Below are positions 34,889-43,919 of a DNA stretch of 64,000 nucleotides, in pieces. The position numbers and the translations under genes are program-made. The notes beneath the pieces were generated by a model. That model was not told where the DNA came from. It made no database searches and worked only from the letters and a program-made list of their open reading frames with translations. Source of the DNA: Flavobacterium sp. Lineage in GTDB: Bacteria > Bacteroidota > Bacteroidia > Flavobacteriales > Flavobacteriaceae. The stretch spans positions 558,001 to 622,000 of the forward strand of contig NZ_JBCNKR010000006.1 in the NCBI RefSeq assembly GCF_039595935.1, read 5' to 3'. Position 1 is the first letter of the stretch; every line of letters begins with the position of its first letter.

Positions 34889-36193
34889 TTGAAACCGAAT
34901 AAAATAGTTGAAAGAATATCTAAAAATTCATTCCTGAAACAAAGTTTAAGTACTTTGTTTTTGAGGATATTTGGAGTTCTTTTATTGTTTGGTTTCACCG
35001 TTTTTTTAACAAAAAACTACAGTCCGAAATTAGTAGGACAATACGATTTTGTACGTTCCTTTTTACTGGCCGCCGGAAGTATCTGCATGCTGGGTTTTGA
35101 TCAGTCTATTTTATATTTCAAAGGTTTTTTGGTAAGTAAAAATGCAGTCGAGCAGCTTAAAAAAGTATATGCAAAAATGGTATTTATGCTTTTTACAGCT
35201 TCAATATCATCCTTAATAATCATTTTATGTATTGATGAAAAAGGAATAAACCATTATTTTTTAGATGATGAGGTTTATTACATACTTTTAAAAGGAACGG
35301 CAACATTATTTTTTTATGGATTATCGCTTTTTAACACCGAGGTTTTCAGAGCATTAGATAAATTATATATTGCCGAATTATTTCGAAATATCTTAAAATA
35401 TATTCCGCTCATAATAGGTTCAATCCTTTTATTTTATTGGCATAAAGAAACCTATTTAGTCGATGTGTTTTTAGTTGGCTTTGTGATTTTGGCACTATTA
35501 AGCACCATTTTTGTTTTAATATATTTTAAAAAAACAGAAGAAATTAAAACGGCTGAAATTTTCACTAAAAAAGAAATTTTCACAAAATCCTATCCAATTG
35601 CGATTAGCGGAATGGCCTTGTTTTTATTAATGTGTTTTGATATCATGTTTTTAAAAAAATACCGAAATGACGAAACGGTTGCTTTTTATTCTGTTGGTGT
35701 AAAAATTATGACCATAGTTTCTGTTATTATTTTAACAGTAAACATTACCGTTTCGGCAAAAATAGCCGAGTTATTTTCAAGTCATAATATTGCGGAATTA
35801 AGGAAAGTAGTAAGAAACAGCGCCCGATTAATATTCTGTATTACAGCTCCGGTAATTGCGTTGATCAGTATTTTTTCTGAATATGTTTTGTCATTTTTCG
35901 GACATCAGTATATTGCTGCTCAGCAGGCTTTTTTAATTTTAATAATTGGTCAGGGAATTTGTTCCATATTTGGTTCGGCTCCGGTTTATTTGAATATGAC
36001 CGGAAGGCAGCATATTTTCCAGATTATTTTAATTGCCGCTGTTATAATTAATTTTCTTTTAAACCGATTTTTGATTCCAATTTACGGAATGAACGGAGCA
36101 GCAATTGCTTATTTTTCAAGCTCTTTCTTCTGGAATTTTGTTTCGGCAGTTGTTATTTATAGAAAAGATAAAATCAGGATTTTTTTAAATTAA
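34889..36193 (+). CDS. Polysaccharide flippase (Wzx-like, MATE/MOP superfamily)
   Basis: 434 residues with about 12-14 membrane segments. LRIFGVLLLFGFTVFLTKNYSPKLVGQYDFVRSFLLAAGSI and GINHYFLDDEVYY alternate with helices as in Wzx flippases, and AAIAYFSSSFFWNFVSAVVIYR is the family's C-terminal end. It should move lipid-linked oligosaccharide across the inner membrane. The start is TTG at 34889, 8 bases after the Wzz-like stop; no ATG fits. Close spacing indicates one operon. Confidence 0.85.
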   Translation: MKPNKIVERISKNSFLKQSLSTLFLRIFGVLLLFGFTVFLTKNYSPKLVGQYDFVRSFLLAAGSICMLGFDQSILYFKGFLVSKNAVEQLKKVYAKMVFMLFTASISSLIIILCIDEKGINHYFLDDEVYYILLKGTATLFFYGLSLFNTEVFRALDKLYIAELFRNILKYIPLIIGSILLFYWHKETYLVDVFLVGFVILALLSTIFVLIYFKKTEEIKTAEIFTKKEIFTKSYPIAISGMALFLLMCFDIMFLKKYRNDETVAFYSVGVKIMTIVSVIILTVNITVSAKIAELFSSHNIAELRKVVRNSARLIFCITAPVIALISIFSEYVLSFFGHQYIAAQQAFLILIIGQGICSIFGSAPVYLNMTGRQHIFQIILIAAVIINFLLNRFLIPIYGMNGAAIAYFSSSFFWNFVSAVVIYRKDKIRIFLN

Positions 36194-36203
36194 AGCACCA
36201 TAA

Positions 36204-37268
36204 ATGAAAACCGTAATCAAAAAAAGCGAAGCTGCTTTTCTGCTTATTGCATTGGCAAACCTTGTTGTTGCTTTTGCTGCTTTTTTTGTTTTACCGCCAA
36301 GATTCTTTTATGATGCGGCTATTATTGCTTTTGATAAAGGAAACGAAATAGGATATTTTGGCAGTTATCCGCTTACCATTTTGTTTTATAAAATTACAGG
36401 ACTTCGGTATTTGCCATTTCCGGTTATAGCATTACTGCAATTTCCGATATTAATGTTCATCCTTTATAAAATTGGAATTCCGGATAATTTCGAAAAAATA
36501 AATGTAAAAAATATTTTGGTGTATTTAGGAATCTTTATGATGGCAGTTTATATATCAATGCCATCAAAAGAGTTTATTACTTTTCTGTTTATTACACCAA
36601 TTGTTTTTATGTGCGTAAATAAGCAGTATTCGTTTAAAAAAACGCTCCTTGTTTCATTTCTATTGTTAGTGATTTTTGGAGCCTTATACAGACCTTATTT
36701 CGCTCTGATTCCTATAATTGCTTACGGAATGTATTTAATAAGCTTTATTAACTTTAAAAATAAAGTTCTAACTACCATTTTTTATGGATTAATAATTGCC
36801 TTTTTTCTATCCTTAAGTTACGGAATCATAAAAGGGCAGTATTTTTCTGAAATAAGCCGGGAGGTTGTAAATAATACCAGAATTGGTGCTGCAGATGCAA
36901 ATTCTATGATTGTTCCGCCTGTAAAACCTGATACCTGGTACGGAGAAGCTATTGCTGTTGTCTATGGATTTTTTACTGTAAATCTTCCTGTAAACGGATT
37001 AAAACATTTGTTTTCACCGCAAATTCTTGTTTTTGTTATCTGGCAGCTTTTTCTGTCTTATATTTTGCTGGTTCGTTTTGCAAAATGTTTAAAGCAGAGA
37101 GAAACGTATAAGTACGAACTTTTTGCACTTTTTATCCTGCTTTCTTTTTTTATAATTCAGGGTATTTTTGAGCCCGATTTGGGTTCGGCAGTTAAACACA
37201 AAACAGGTATTTTTCCATTAATTTATTTTGCATTGTATTATGAACATTTCCGAAAAAAACTTCAATAA
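36204..37268 (+). CDS. Polytopic membrane protein, possible polysaccharide polymerase
   Basis: 354 residues with about nine membrane segments. There is no family motif I can name; the topology and the stretch VPPVKPDTWYGEAIAVVYGFFTV between helices fit an EpsG- or Wzy-like polymerase. It sits between the flippase and another Wzy-like protein and overlaps the latter by 29 bases. Function inferred only from context. Confidence 0.6.
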   Translation: MKTVIKKSEAAFLLIALANLVVAFAAFFVLPPRFFYDAAIIAFDKGNEIGYFGSYPLTILFYKITGLRYLPFPVIALLQFPILMFILYKIGIPDNFEKINVKNILVYLGIFMMAVYISMPSKEFITFLFITPIVFMCVNKQYSFKKTLLVSFLLLVIFGALYRPYFALIPIIAYGMYLISFINFKNKVLTTIFYGLIIAFFLSLSYGIIKGQYFSEISREVVNNTRIGAADANSMIVPPVKPDTWYGEAIAVVYGFFTVNLPVNGLKHLFSPQILVFVIWQLFLSYILLVRFAKCLKQRETYKYELFALFILLSFFIIQGIFEPDLGSAVKHKTGIFPLIYFALYYEHFRKKLQ

Positions 37269-38535
37269 AATCTTTCATGTTTTTTTGTGTCTGATTGCCG
37301 CTGCAATGATTTTCAGAAAGCCATGTTCTTTACTTATAATACTATTTGCGGCATTTAATTTAGTTTTTTATAAAAAGCTGAAATATTCAAAAAAAGCATT
37401 GATTTTAATGACATGTGCTGCTTCTCCGGTTTTATTAGAGCTGCTTATGTTCTGGAATAATGATTCCCTTTCAAAAGGATTAAAAGCCATTGAAAAAAGT
37501 ACTTCGTTAATTGTATTTCCACTTTTTATTATTGGCAATTTTGAACGTGTAAGCTTTTTAAAATTACTCAAAACGTATGTTATTGCTACAACTTCAATAT
37601 TGCTTTTTTTCTTCATCAGATTTAATTTGTTTTTTCCGGAATTAATGCAGAAATACCTAAACGGAATTCATTTATGGGAAATGGGATATCAATTTGCGGA
37701 TAGTATAGGAATTCATGCGCCGGCACTAAACATGCATTTGGCTTTTGTATGCGTTTGTGCTTTTTATTTTGTGTTTAATACATTTCGTCAGCACGAGAAT
37801 TTGAAAACTAAAATATTTTGGATTGTCGTATTTCTGCTTTCCTTTTTCTTTGTTCTTTTCGTGAATACCAGAATGGCGTTAGGAAATATTTTTGCCGGTT
37901 TTTTAATTGTTTTGTTTTTAGAAATCAGAGCAAAATTCAATCTAAAAAAACTCTTTGTAATTTCCACAGCGCTTTTAGTTTTACTTTTTGGAATTCTTTA
38001 TTTATTTATTCAGAAAGATCCTTATATGAAAGAGAAATATTCAACAGTTACTTTTGCATATATGGATAAAGTAGGGAAGCTGGACGAAATTGACCATCCT
38101 GAAATTAAAGTTTTTAATTCATTGGTTACCAGAGTTTCAATTTGGAAATCAGCTTGGGAATTATCACTTAAAAACCTTCCTTTTGGAGTTGGAGCATCTG
38201 ATGGAAAACCGGAATTAAATAAATATTACAAAGAAACAAATCAGAAGTTTTTAGCCAAATATGAATTCCCAACACACAATCAGTTTCTGGACTTTTTATT
38301 AAAATTTGGAGTTCTCGGTCCTCTCGTAGTTGCGTTTTATATTTTTACAATTGGCTGTCTGGGATATGATTTAAAAAATGCGATCATCATTTCATTTTTC
38401 CTGATCTTTTTTACCTCAAATTTAATTGATGATTTTTTACTTCGATTTGATGGAATTGCCTTTAGCGGATTTTGGTTTTCTGTTTTTGGAAGTTATTGGC
38501 TACAGCAAAAATTACTCTCGGTAAATAGCAATTAG
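37240..38535 (+). CDS. O-antigen ligase/polymerase-like membrane protein
   Basis: 431 residues with about ten membrane segments. NTRMALGNIFAGFLIVLFLE, then the large loop with PFGVGASDGKPELNKYYKETNQKF, and YEFPTHNQFLDFLLKFGVLGPL is typical of Wzy/WaaL proteins (the PTHNxFL box). It should polymerise or ligate repeat units in the periplasm. I prefer the ATG at 37240 over 37228. The gene ends by overlapping the tail of a minus-strand glycosyltransferase gene. Confidence 0.82.
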   Translation: MNISEKNFNKIFHVFLCLIAAAMIFRKPCSLLIILFAAFNLVFYKKLKYSKKALILMTCAASPVLLELLMFWNNDSLSKGLKAIEKSTSLIVFPLFIIGNFERVSFLKLLKTYVIATTSILLFFFIRFNLFFPELMQKYLNGIHLWEMGYQFADSIGIHAPALNMHLAFVCVCAFYFVFNTFRQHENLKTKIFWIVVFLLSFFFVLFVNTRMALGNIFAGFLIVLFLEIRAKFNLKKLFVISTALLVLLFGILYLFIQKDPYMKEKYSTVTFAYMDKVGKLDEIDHPEIKVFNSLVTRVSIWKSAWELSLKNLPFGVGASDGKPELNKYYKETNQKFLAKYEFPTHNQFLDFLLKFGVLGPLVVAFYIFTIGCLGYDLKNAIIISFFLIFFTSNLIDDFLLRFDGIAFSGFWFSVFGSYWLQQKLLSVNSN

Positions 38536-39588
38536 ATCCTTAAAATTTTTGTTTTTATTAAATAAATCAAGGCATCTTTCAAGGGCATTTTCTCCAAACT
38601 GTTTTCTCGTTTCAGGATCTTTCAGAATATCAAAATAATGGTCAAGTTCCGTAATTTCGTTAAATAAAAAACCGGTTTTATTATGAAAAACGGCATCTTT
38701 ATTTCCAATAATATTGGTAGCAATTACAGGTTTTTGCATTGCCATTGCCTCCAAAACTGCAATAGGCAATCCTTCCCAAACAGAAGTCTGCAGATAAATG
38801 TCGATGTTATTAAGCTCTCTTAAAGCCATTTTTCGATCAAAAAGCCAGCCTGTAATTTTTATGTTTGGAGCTGTAATTGAAGATATTAATTCACCATTTC
38901 CAATCCATACAAAATTAAAATCCGGAAATCTTAAAGCAATTTGATTAAATAAATCAGGGTTTCTGGCGGCCGTAATTCTGGCCATAATACCAATAGTTAA
39001 TTTTTCATTTTTGGGTTCAATAAAAAATTCCCGAACATTTTCGCTGTCAATTCCGTTTCGAACCAATTTTGATTGACCAATTTCTTTAGCAATTTCAAAT
39101 TCAGTATCTCCACAAGCAACAGTTGTTCCTCCAAATAATCTTTGAAAATTCTTTTCAATTAACCAATAAATTTTACGAACGGGATTTGAGATATCTTTTC
39201 TTAAAAACGAATATCCGTGCGGCGTATAAAAAAGTTTCTTTTTTTTGAATAAGAAAAAATAAGCAATCCTGCCTAAAACGCCAGCTTTTGAAGAATGAAG
39301 ATGAATAACATCTGGATTTATCCTTTTAAGCTCTTTAATAAGTTTGTAAACTGATTTTAAATCTTTTAAAGGGGATAATTCCCGAACCATGTTAACCTGA
39401 ATTAGATTTACTCCATTAGAGAACTCAGATTTTATTTTATGTGGGTCAATTTCTTTTCGGTTTCCGCTGTAAATAATTGTGGTGTCAATATTTTTAGCTA
39501 TTTCATCATTTCCAAAGAAAGTTGATAAATCTCTAAAATAAGTATAAACGCCTCCGCCAAGAGCTTCAATAACATGTACAACTTTCAA
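38512..39588 (-). CDS. Glycosyltransferase family 4
   Basis: 359 residues from a TTG start: LKVVHVIEALGGGVYTYFRD, then HLHSSKAGVLGRIAYFF, LTIGIMARITAARNPDLFNQIA, NGELISSI and the EX7E region AVLEAMAMQKPVIATN (VWEGLPIAVLEAM). GT-B retaining enzyme transferring a sugar to a lipid or polymer. The frame is open to 39678, but that part is a hydrophobic stretch unlike the family, so the TTG at 39588 is preferred. It is the only minus-strand gene of the polysaccharide cluster and overlaps the Wzy-like gene's 3' end by 24 bases. Confidence 0.82.
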   Translation of the reverse strand: MKVVHVIEALGGGVYTYFRDLSTFFGNDEIAKNIDTTIIYSGNRKEIDPHKIKSEFSNGVNLIQVNMVRELSPLKDLKSVYKLIKELKRINPDVIHLHSSKAGVLGRIAYFFLFKKKKLFYTPHGYSFLRKDISNPVRKIYWLIEKNFQRLFGGTTVACGDTEFEIAKEIGQSKLVRNGIDSENVREFFIEPKNEKLTIGIMARITAARNPDLFNQIALRFPDFNFVWIGNGELISSITAPNIKITGWLFDRKMALRELNNIDIYLQTSVWEGLPIAVLEAMAMQKPVIATNIIGNKDAVFHNKTGFLFNEITELDHYFDILKDPETRKQFGENALERCLDLFNKNKNFKDLIAIYRE

Positions 39589-39684
39589 AACAGTGGATTT
39601 AAGTGGCCGTAAAAATAGATAAATTATGATTAATTGTGAGCCGAAAATTAAAAACTTCTTTATTAATAAGATCTTCAATTATAA

Positions 39685-39712
39685 TTTGAGGATATATTAT
39701 TTATTACATTTG
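39685..39712 (+). promoter_or_regulatory. Promoter of the UDP-glucuronate-decarboxylase-type gene
   Basis: TTTG at 39685-39688, a 16-base gap and TACATTTG at 39705-39712; leader of about 50 bases. Confidence 0.6.
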
Positions 39713-39768
39713 CGCATTGTTTTTTGATTCTGCAAATAGATCAGAAAATCGTAATTTATAAACTTATC

Positions 39769-40752
39769 ATGAAAAGAATACTTATAACCGGAGCGGCAGG
39801 ATTTTTAGGATCACATTTGTGTGACAGATTTATAAAAGAAGGATATTTTGTTATCGGGATGGATAATTTGATTACCGGAGATCTTAAAAATATTGAACAT
39901 TTATTCAAACTAGAAAACTTCGAATTCTATCATCATGATATTACCAAGTTTGTTCATATTCCGGGCGAGTTAGATTATATTTTACATTTTGCATCGCCGG
40001 CAAGTCCTATAGATTATTTAAAAATCCCAATTCAGACTTTAAAAGTTGGTTCGTTAGGAACACACAATTTATTAGGATTAGCGAGAGTTAAAAAAGCCAG
40101 AATTTTGATCGCATCAACTTCAGAAGTGTATGGTGATCCGCTGGTTCATCCGCAGACAGAAGAATATTACGGAAACGTAAATACAATTGGGCCTCGCGGT
40201 GTTTATGATGAAGCAAAACGTTTTCAGGAATCGATAACAATGGCATATCATACTTTTCACGGCGTAGAAACGAGAATTGTTCGTATTTTCAACACGTATG
40301 GACCAAGAATGCGATTAAACGACGGACGTGTAATTCCTGCTTTTATTGGGCAGGCACTTCGTGGAGAGGATTTAACCATTTTTGGAGATGGAATGCAAAC
40401 TCGTTCTTTCTGTTATGTTGATGATCAAGTAGAAGGAATTTTTAGATTATTGCATTCAGATTATGTATATCCTGTAAACATTGGAAATCCTGATGAAATC
40501 ACAATTAAAGATTTCGCAGAAGAAATTATAAAACTGACAGGAACAAACCAAAAAGTTGTTTATCATCCGCTGCCAATAAACGATCCGTTGCAGCGTCAGC
40601 CAGATACCACAAAAGCGAAAGAATTATTAGGCTGGGAAGCAAAAGTAAGCCGCGCCGAAGGAATGAAAATTACATACGAATATTTCAAATCATTATCTCC
40701 TGAAGAACTGGCAAAAGAAGAGCATAAAGATTTTTCAAGCTACATAAAATAA
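39769..40752 (+). CDS. NAD-dependent UDP-glucuronic acid decarboxylase-type epimerase
   Basis: 327 residues. [18 protein letters not shown] (Rossmann GxxGxxG at 7-13), [44 protein letters not shown] (catalytic YxxxK), [10 protein letters not shown] and TRSFCYVDD are the marks of UDP-xylose synthase (Uxs). It makes UDP-xylose from UDP-glucuronate in the cytoplasm. The start is the ATG at 39769; the frame back to 39724 lacks family residues. It has its own promoter and is followed by a GT2 gene. Confidence 0.93.
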   Translation: MKRILITGAAGFLGSHLCDRFIKEGYFVIGMDNLITGDLKNIEHLFKLENFEFYHHDITKFVHIPGELDYILHFASPASPIDYLKIPIQTLKVGSLGTHNLLGLARVKKARILIASTSEVYGDPLVHPQTEEYYGNVNTIGPRGVYDEAKRFQESITMAYHTFHGVETRIVRIFNTYGPRMRLNDGRVIPAFIGQALRGEDLTIFGDGMQTRSFCYVDDQVEGIFRLLHSDYVYPVNIGNPDEITIKDFAEEIIKLTGTNQKVVYHPLPINDPLQRQPDTTKAKELLGWEAKVSRAEGMKITYEYFKSLSPEELAKEEHKDFSSYIK

Positions 40753-40779
40753 TATTCAGTTTCTGAAAGTATAAATCTA

Positions 40780-41547
40780 ATGAACGATTTAGTATCTATT
40801 TTAACACCCACATACAATACTGAAAAGTTCATTAGAGCGACTATCGAATCGGTTCAAAATCAGACTTATGAAAACTGGGAAATGATTTTGGTTGATGATG
40901 CCTCGACTGATAAAACGGTTTCTGTTATAGAAGAGTTTACTGAAAAAGATTCCAGAATAAAACTATTCAAACTAGAAAAAAATTCAGGAAATGGTTTTGC
41001 CAGAAATGCAGCTTTAGATAAAGCTTCCGGAAAATACATTGCTTATCTGGATGCCGATGACGTATGGTTTTCAGACAAATTAGAAAAGCAGATTCACTTT
41101 TTAAAAACAAATAATCAGCCTTTTACTTTTAGTTATTACGATTCTATTGATGAAGAAGGAAATAATTTAAACAGAAGAGTAGAAGCACCACAGCCATTGA
41201 TTTATAAACAGTTGTTCTTTTGCAATTATGTAGGTAATCTAACAGCTATTTACGATGCTGAATATTTTGGAAAAATTAAATTAGAATCTTCCGAAAAAAG
41301 ACAAGATTGGCGAATATGGCTTACGATTTTAAAACAAATAAAAAGTGCAGAAGCTGTTCCGGAGTCTTTAGCTTTTTATAGAATTAGACAAAATTCTATT
41401 TCATCTTCAAAATTCAAATTGATAAAACACAATTTTGGTGTTTACAGAAATTTTCACAGATATAATTTTGTGTTTTCTATTTTATTGATGATGAGATTTT
41501 TGTTTACTCAGTTGGTAATCAAACCAAAATATATTAAGAAAGTTTAG
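40780..41547 (+). CDS. Glycosyltransferase family 2
   Basis: 255 residues. SILTPTYNTEKFIRATIESV, WEMILVDDASTDKT (DxD-type DD), NGFARNAALDKASGKYIAYLDADDVW are the GT2 GT-A core; the C-terminal 40 residues are basic. Inverting sugar transferase, acceptor unknown. Last gene of the polysaccharide block; its transcript probably ends in the palindrome at 41587-41627, where AAAAAATTGG / CCAATTTTTT flank an ORF6N-linked palindrome. Confidence 0.9.
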   Translation: MNDLVSILTPTYNTEKFIRATIESVQNQTYENWEMILVDDASTDKTVSVIEEFTEKDSRIKLFKLEKNSGNGFARNAALDKASGKYIAYLDADDVWFSDKLEKQIHFLKTNNQPFTFSYYDSIDEEGNNLNRRVEAPQPLIYKQLFFCNYVGNLTAIYDAEYFGKIKLESSEKRQDWRIWLTILKQIKSAEAVPESLAFYRIRQNSISSSKFKLIKHNFGVYRNFHRYNFVFSILLMMRFLFTQLVIKPKYIKKV

Positions 41548-41555
41548 TACTTTTT

Positions 41556-41723
41556 AAGGTCGCAATTTGCGACCTTGAAGAAATAAAAAAAATTGGAGAT
41601 CACAATTTGTGACCGCCAATTTTTTTATGTCGTGTAGTAAAATTTAAATTTAAACTTGATGTCACAATTTGTGACATCAAGTTTGGAATATTCTTCAAGG
41701 TCACAATTTGTGACCTTAAAGAA
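41556..41723. repeat. Four palindromes downstream of the ORF6N gene
   Basis: Core GGTCRCAATTTGYGACC. Copies: 41556-41576 (21-base perfect palindrome, GGTCGCAATTTGCGACC), 41598-41614 (GATCACAATTTGTGACC, framed by AATTGG/CCAATT), 41652-41684 (33-base perfect palindrome) and 41691-41723 (33 bases, one mismatch). Centres lie about 40 bases apart (40, 62, 39). The last one ends two bases before the ORF6N stop codon. Confidence 0.9.
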
Positions 41724-41724
41724 A

Positions 41725-42252
41725 TTATTTTTTGTAACCAATTTTCACTCTTTCAGGTTCATTTTCTTTTTTCTCGGTTAACTCATCTAAATAAGAGAAA
41801 ACCAGTTCTATATTTTTATCATGATTCTCTAACTTCTTTTGAATCTGCAAAATATCAACTTTAATTTCAGTTGTATCTAAAAGCATTTGCCTCACTTTCG
41901 TGAAAATTCGCATAATTTGAATGTTGGTTTGAATGGCTTTGTCACTTTTTAGAATGCTTGACAACATTAAAACACCATGTTCTGTGAATGCCATTGGAGT
42001 ATGTCTCAAACCCATCTTTTCAGAATTGGAGGTCGCAAATTGCGACCTCCAATTTTCAAATTCTATTTTGGTAAGTTGAAACATAAAGTCTATTGGAAAG
42101 CGATTTAAATTTCTTTTTACTTGTTCTTTTAATCGTTTTGTTTCTATTCCATAAAGTAAAGCCAGGTCACGATCAAGCATCACTTTTTGACCCCGGATAA
42201 AATATATTTTATTAGAAATTGTTTCTTCTGAAAGCAGAGAATGATCGCTCAT
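41725..42252 (-). CDS. ORF6N-domain DNA-binding protein
   Basis: 175 residues. The ORF6N domain starts at SNKIYFIRGQKVMLDRDLALLYGIETKRLKEQVKRN and includes MAFTEHGVLMLSSIL, blocks shared with phage-type anti-repressor-like proteins (KilA-N/Bro-N group). The C-terminal half is a coiled coil (EIKVDILQIQKKLENHDKNIE). Bacteroidota carry many such genes of unknown function. A 31-base perfect palindrome (42024-42054) lies within the reading frame and encodes WRSQFATSN. A TACATTTG box precedes the gene. Confidence 0.85.
   Translation of the reverse strand: MSDHSLLSEETISNKIYFIRGQKVMLDRDLALLYGIETKRLKEQVKRNLNRFPIDFMFQLTKIEFENWRSQFATSNSEKMGLRHTPMAFTEHGVLMLSSILKSDKAIQTNIQIMRIFTKVRQMLLDTTEIKVDILQIQKKLENHDKNIELVFSYLDELTEKKENEPERVKIGYKK
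42024..42054. repeat. Palindrome inside the ORF6N gene
   Basis: 31-base perfect palindrome with centre AATTGGAGGTCGCAA at the left end; same core (GGTCGCAA, TTGCGACC) as the four copies downstream of the gene. Confidence 0.9.
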
Positions 42253-42272
42253 AAGTTTTTAGTTAAAAAAAA

Positions 42273-42280
42273 CAAATGTA
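42273..42280 (-). promoter_or_regulatory. ORF6N gene -7 box
   Basis: TACATTTG on the minus strand, 21 bases before the ATG at 42252. Confidence 0.6.
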
Positions 42281-42289
42281 AGATTTTAT

Positions 42290-43606
42290 TTATATTATTA
42301 AATAAGATTTAAACTGTTTGAGTTTTCCACGATTGGTTCTTTCTAAAACAGATTTTCTAGTAAAAGTAAAGTTTAAATTAGGTTCTAAATATAAATCGAT
42401 AGCTTCTTTTATTTTTTGAATTTGTTTTGAAACTAACTCTTTTTCAGCAACATATTCAATTTCAAAAGTATCTATTTTAGTTTGTTTGATGATGAATTCT
42501 TTTACGTTTCCATCGTCTTCAATTATGCTTTTGGTTACGTAATAGAAAGTCAAACCCGGCGATTTTTTTCCGCTAGGTAAAATGGCAACGTCATTGGTTC
42601 TTCCAATGAGTTTTTTTAGAATTGGTTTTTGCGGAGTACTTTTTTCGTCCAAAATTCCAATGTCGCCAATTTCATATCTTATAAAAGGATTCGCTTTATT
42701 GAATAAAGAAGTAATCACAATTTTTCCTTCTGTTCCATGTGGAACAGGATTATTATTTTCATCTAAAATTTCTACAAAAAGTGTTTCGGCATTTACCTGC
42801 CATTCGCCCTGAGGATTTTCAAAAGCAATTAAATCCAATTCAGAAGCGCCGTATTCGCTGATAATTGGAATTCCAAATTGTTTTTCCAATAGTATTTTAT
42901 CCATTTCAAAAAGCATTTCCGAAGTAACAAAACAAGCTTTTAAAGTTGGACAGATTTCTTTTAAAAAGATATTTTTTTGTTCTAAAAATTTAGCAAACAA
43001 AACAATCGAACTTGTATAACCGTTGATGTAATCGAATTTTTTAGTTTTGAATTTCTGTAGAAATTTTTCCAGAATTTCATCGGATAAATCAAAAACAGGA
43101 AAACGAAAACGATGCGTAAGGAAATCTTTCAAACGTTCTTTCTGATAGCCGATAAAATCCATCGGAATTCCGTAAAAACGAGCTTGATACGAATGATTAA
43201 AATCAATACCAAACCAGCCAAAACGCATAATATTAGATGCCCAGGTTAAAGCATGCGAATATTTATCTTTTGCAAAAACAAAAGGAGTTCCGCTCGATCC
43301 GGAAGTTTTGTTGAGGTAAATCGTCTTTTTAGAATATCCTTTTGAAAGCCTTTCTTCAAGAGGTTTTTGGAGATTTTGTTTGTTGAGAATAGGGAGATCA
43401 TTCCAGTTTTCAATCTTTTTATTTCCAACTAAATCACTGTAAAAAGAATTATTATTTAAATGAAAATCAACTATTTCTTTCTTTTTGTTTTCAAGAAATA
43501 AAACATATTCTTCTTCAGAAAAATGAACAATTTTATCCAATTCAGTTTTTGCTTCCTTTATCGGAAAGCCATTAAATTGGAGAGAAAGATCAAAAAGGCG
43601 AATCAT
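42290..43606 (-). CDS. PaaK/CapK-like adenylate-forming enzyme
   Basis: 438 residues. YLNKTSGSSGTPFVFAKDK (about 98-116) is the nucleotide-binding motif of phenylacetate-CoA-ligase-like proteins; SEYGASELDLIAFE and RYEIGDIGILDE follow, and LIGRTNDVAILPSGKK is the C-terminal hinge. CapK-type members activate acids or attach groups in capsule synthesis; the exact substrate cannot be told. Its ATG overlaps the HigA stop codon (TAATG), so it is translated with the toxin-antitoxin genes. A parS-like sequence (42731-42746, TGTTCCATGTGGAACA) is part of the coding sequence and probably chance. Confidence 0.85.
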   Translation of the reverse strand: MIRLFDLSLQFNGFPIKEAKTELDKIVHFSEEEYVLFLENKKKEIVDFHLNNNSFYSDLVGNKKIENWNDLPILNKQNLQKPLEERLSKGYSKKTIYLNKTSGSSGTPFVFAKDKYSHALTWASNIMRFGWFGIDFNHSYQARFYGIPMDFIGYQKERLKDFLTHRFRFPVFDLSDEILEKFLQKFKTKKFDYINGYTSSIVLFAKFLEQKNIFLKEICPTLKACFVTSEMLFEMDKILLEKQFGIPIISEYGASELDLIAFENPQGEWQVNAETLFVEILDENNNPVPHGTEGKIVITSLFNKANPFIRYEIGDIGILDEKSTPQKPILKKLIGRTNDVAILPSGKKSPGLTFYYVTKSIIEDDGNVKEFIIKQTKIDTFEIEYVAEKELVSKQIQKIKEAIDLYLEPNLNFTFTRKSVLERTNRGKLKQFKSYLII

Positions 43607-43908
43607 TAAACCGCTTCTTTTAAATCGTAACGCTTAATTGATTTTAATTCCTGACCTTTATTTGATTCTTCTTCTTCAATATCAAAGTCGTCTTGTAATC
43701 CCATCCAAAATTTAGCAGAATTTCCAAAATAATGACTTAATCGCAAAGCGGTATCAGCAGTAATTCTTCGATTTCCTTTAATGATTTCAGAAATTCTTGT
43801 CTGTGGAATTTTCAAATCCTTAGATAAACGATAAGGTGTAATATTTAGAGGAATTAAAAATTCTTCTGCTAAAATTTCTCCTGGATGTATATTTTTTAAT
43901 TTTTCCAT
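43606..43908 (-). CDS. higA: HigA-type antitoxin
   Basis: 100 residues: EKLKNIHPGEILAEEFLIPLNITPYRLSKDLKIPQTRISEIIKGNRRITADTALRLSHYFG is the HigA (VapI/XRE) helix-turn-helix domain. It sits 11 bases after the HigB toxin gene, the inverted toxin-first order typical of higBA. It represses the promoter and neutralises HigB. Overlap of its stop with the PaaK-like start is unusual. Confidence 0.9.
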   Translation of the reverse strand: MEKLKNIHPGEILAEEFLIPLNITPYRLSKDLKIPQTRISEIIKGNRRITADTALRLSHYFGNSAKFWMGLQDDFDIEEEESNKGQELKSIKRYDLKEAV

Positions 43909-43919
43909 TTTAATTCATT

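Noticed and set aside
39589..39678. N-terminal extension of the GT4 gene from the ATG at 39678
   Set aside because: Hydrophobic stretch absent from GT4 enzymes, while the family start follows the TTG at 39588. Kept as an alternative only.
41556..41723. Regularly spaced palindromes as a CRISPR array
   Set aside because: Repeats are palindromic and vary in their arms, spacing is uneven, there are no spacers of fixed length and no cas genes.
42731..42746. parS-like TGTTCCATGTGGAACA in the PaaK-like gene
   Set aside because: One base off in the core, alone, 34 kb from the array, and fully explained as coding sequence (NPVPHGTEG).
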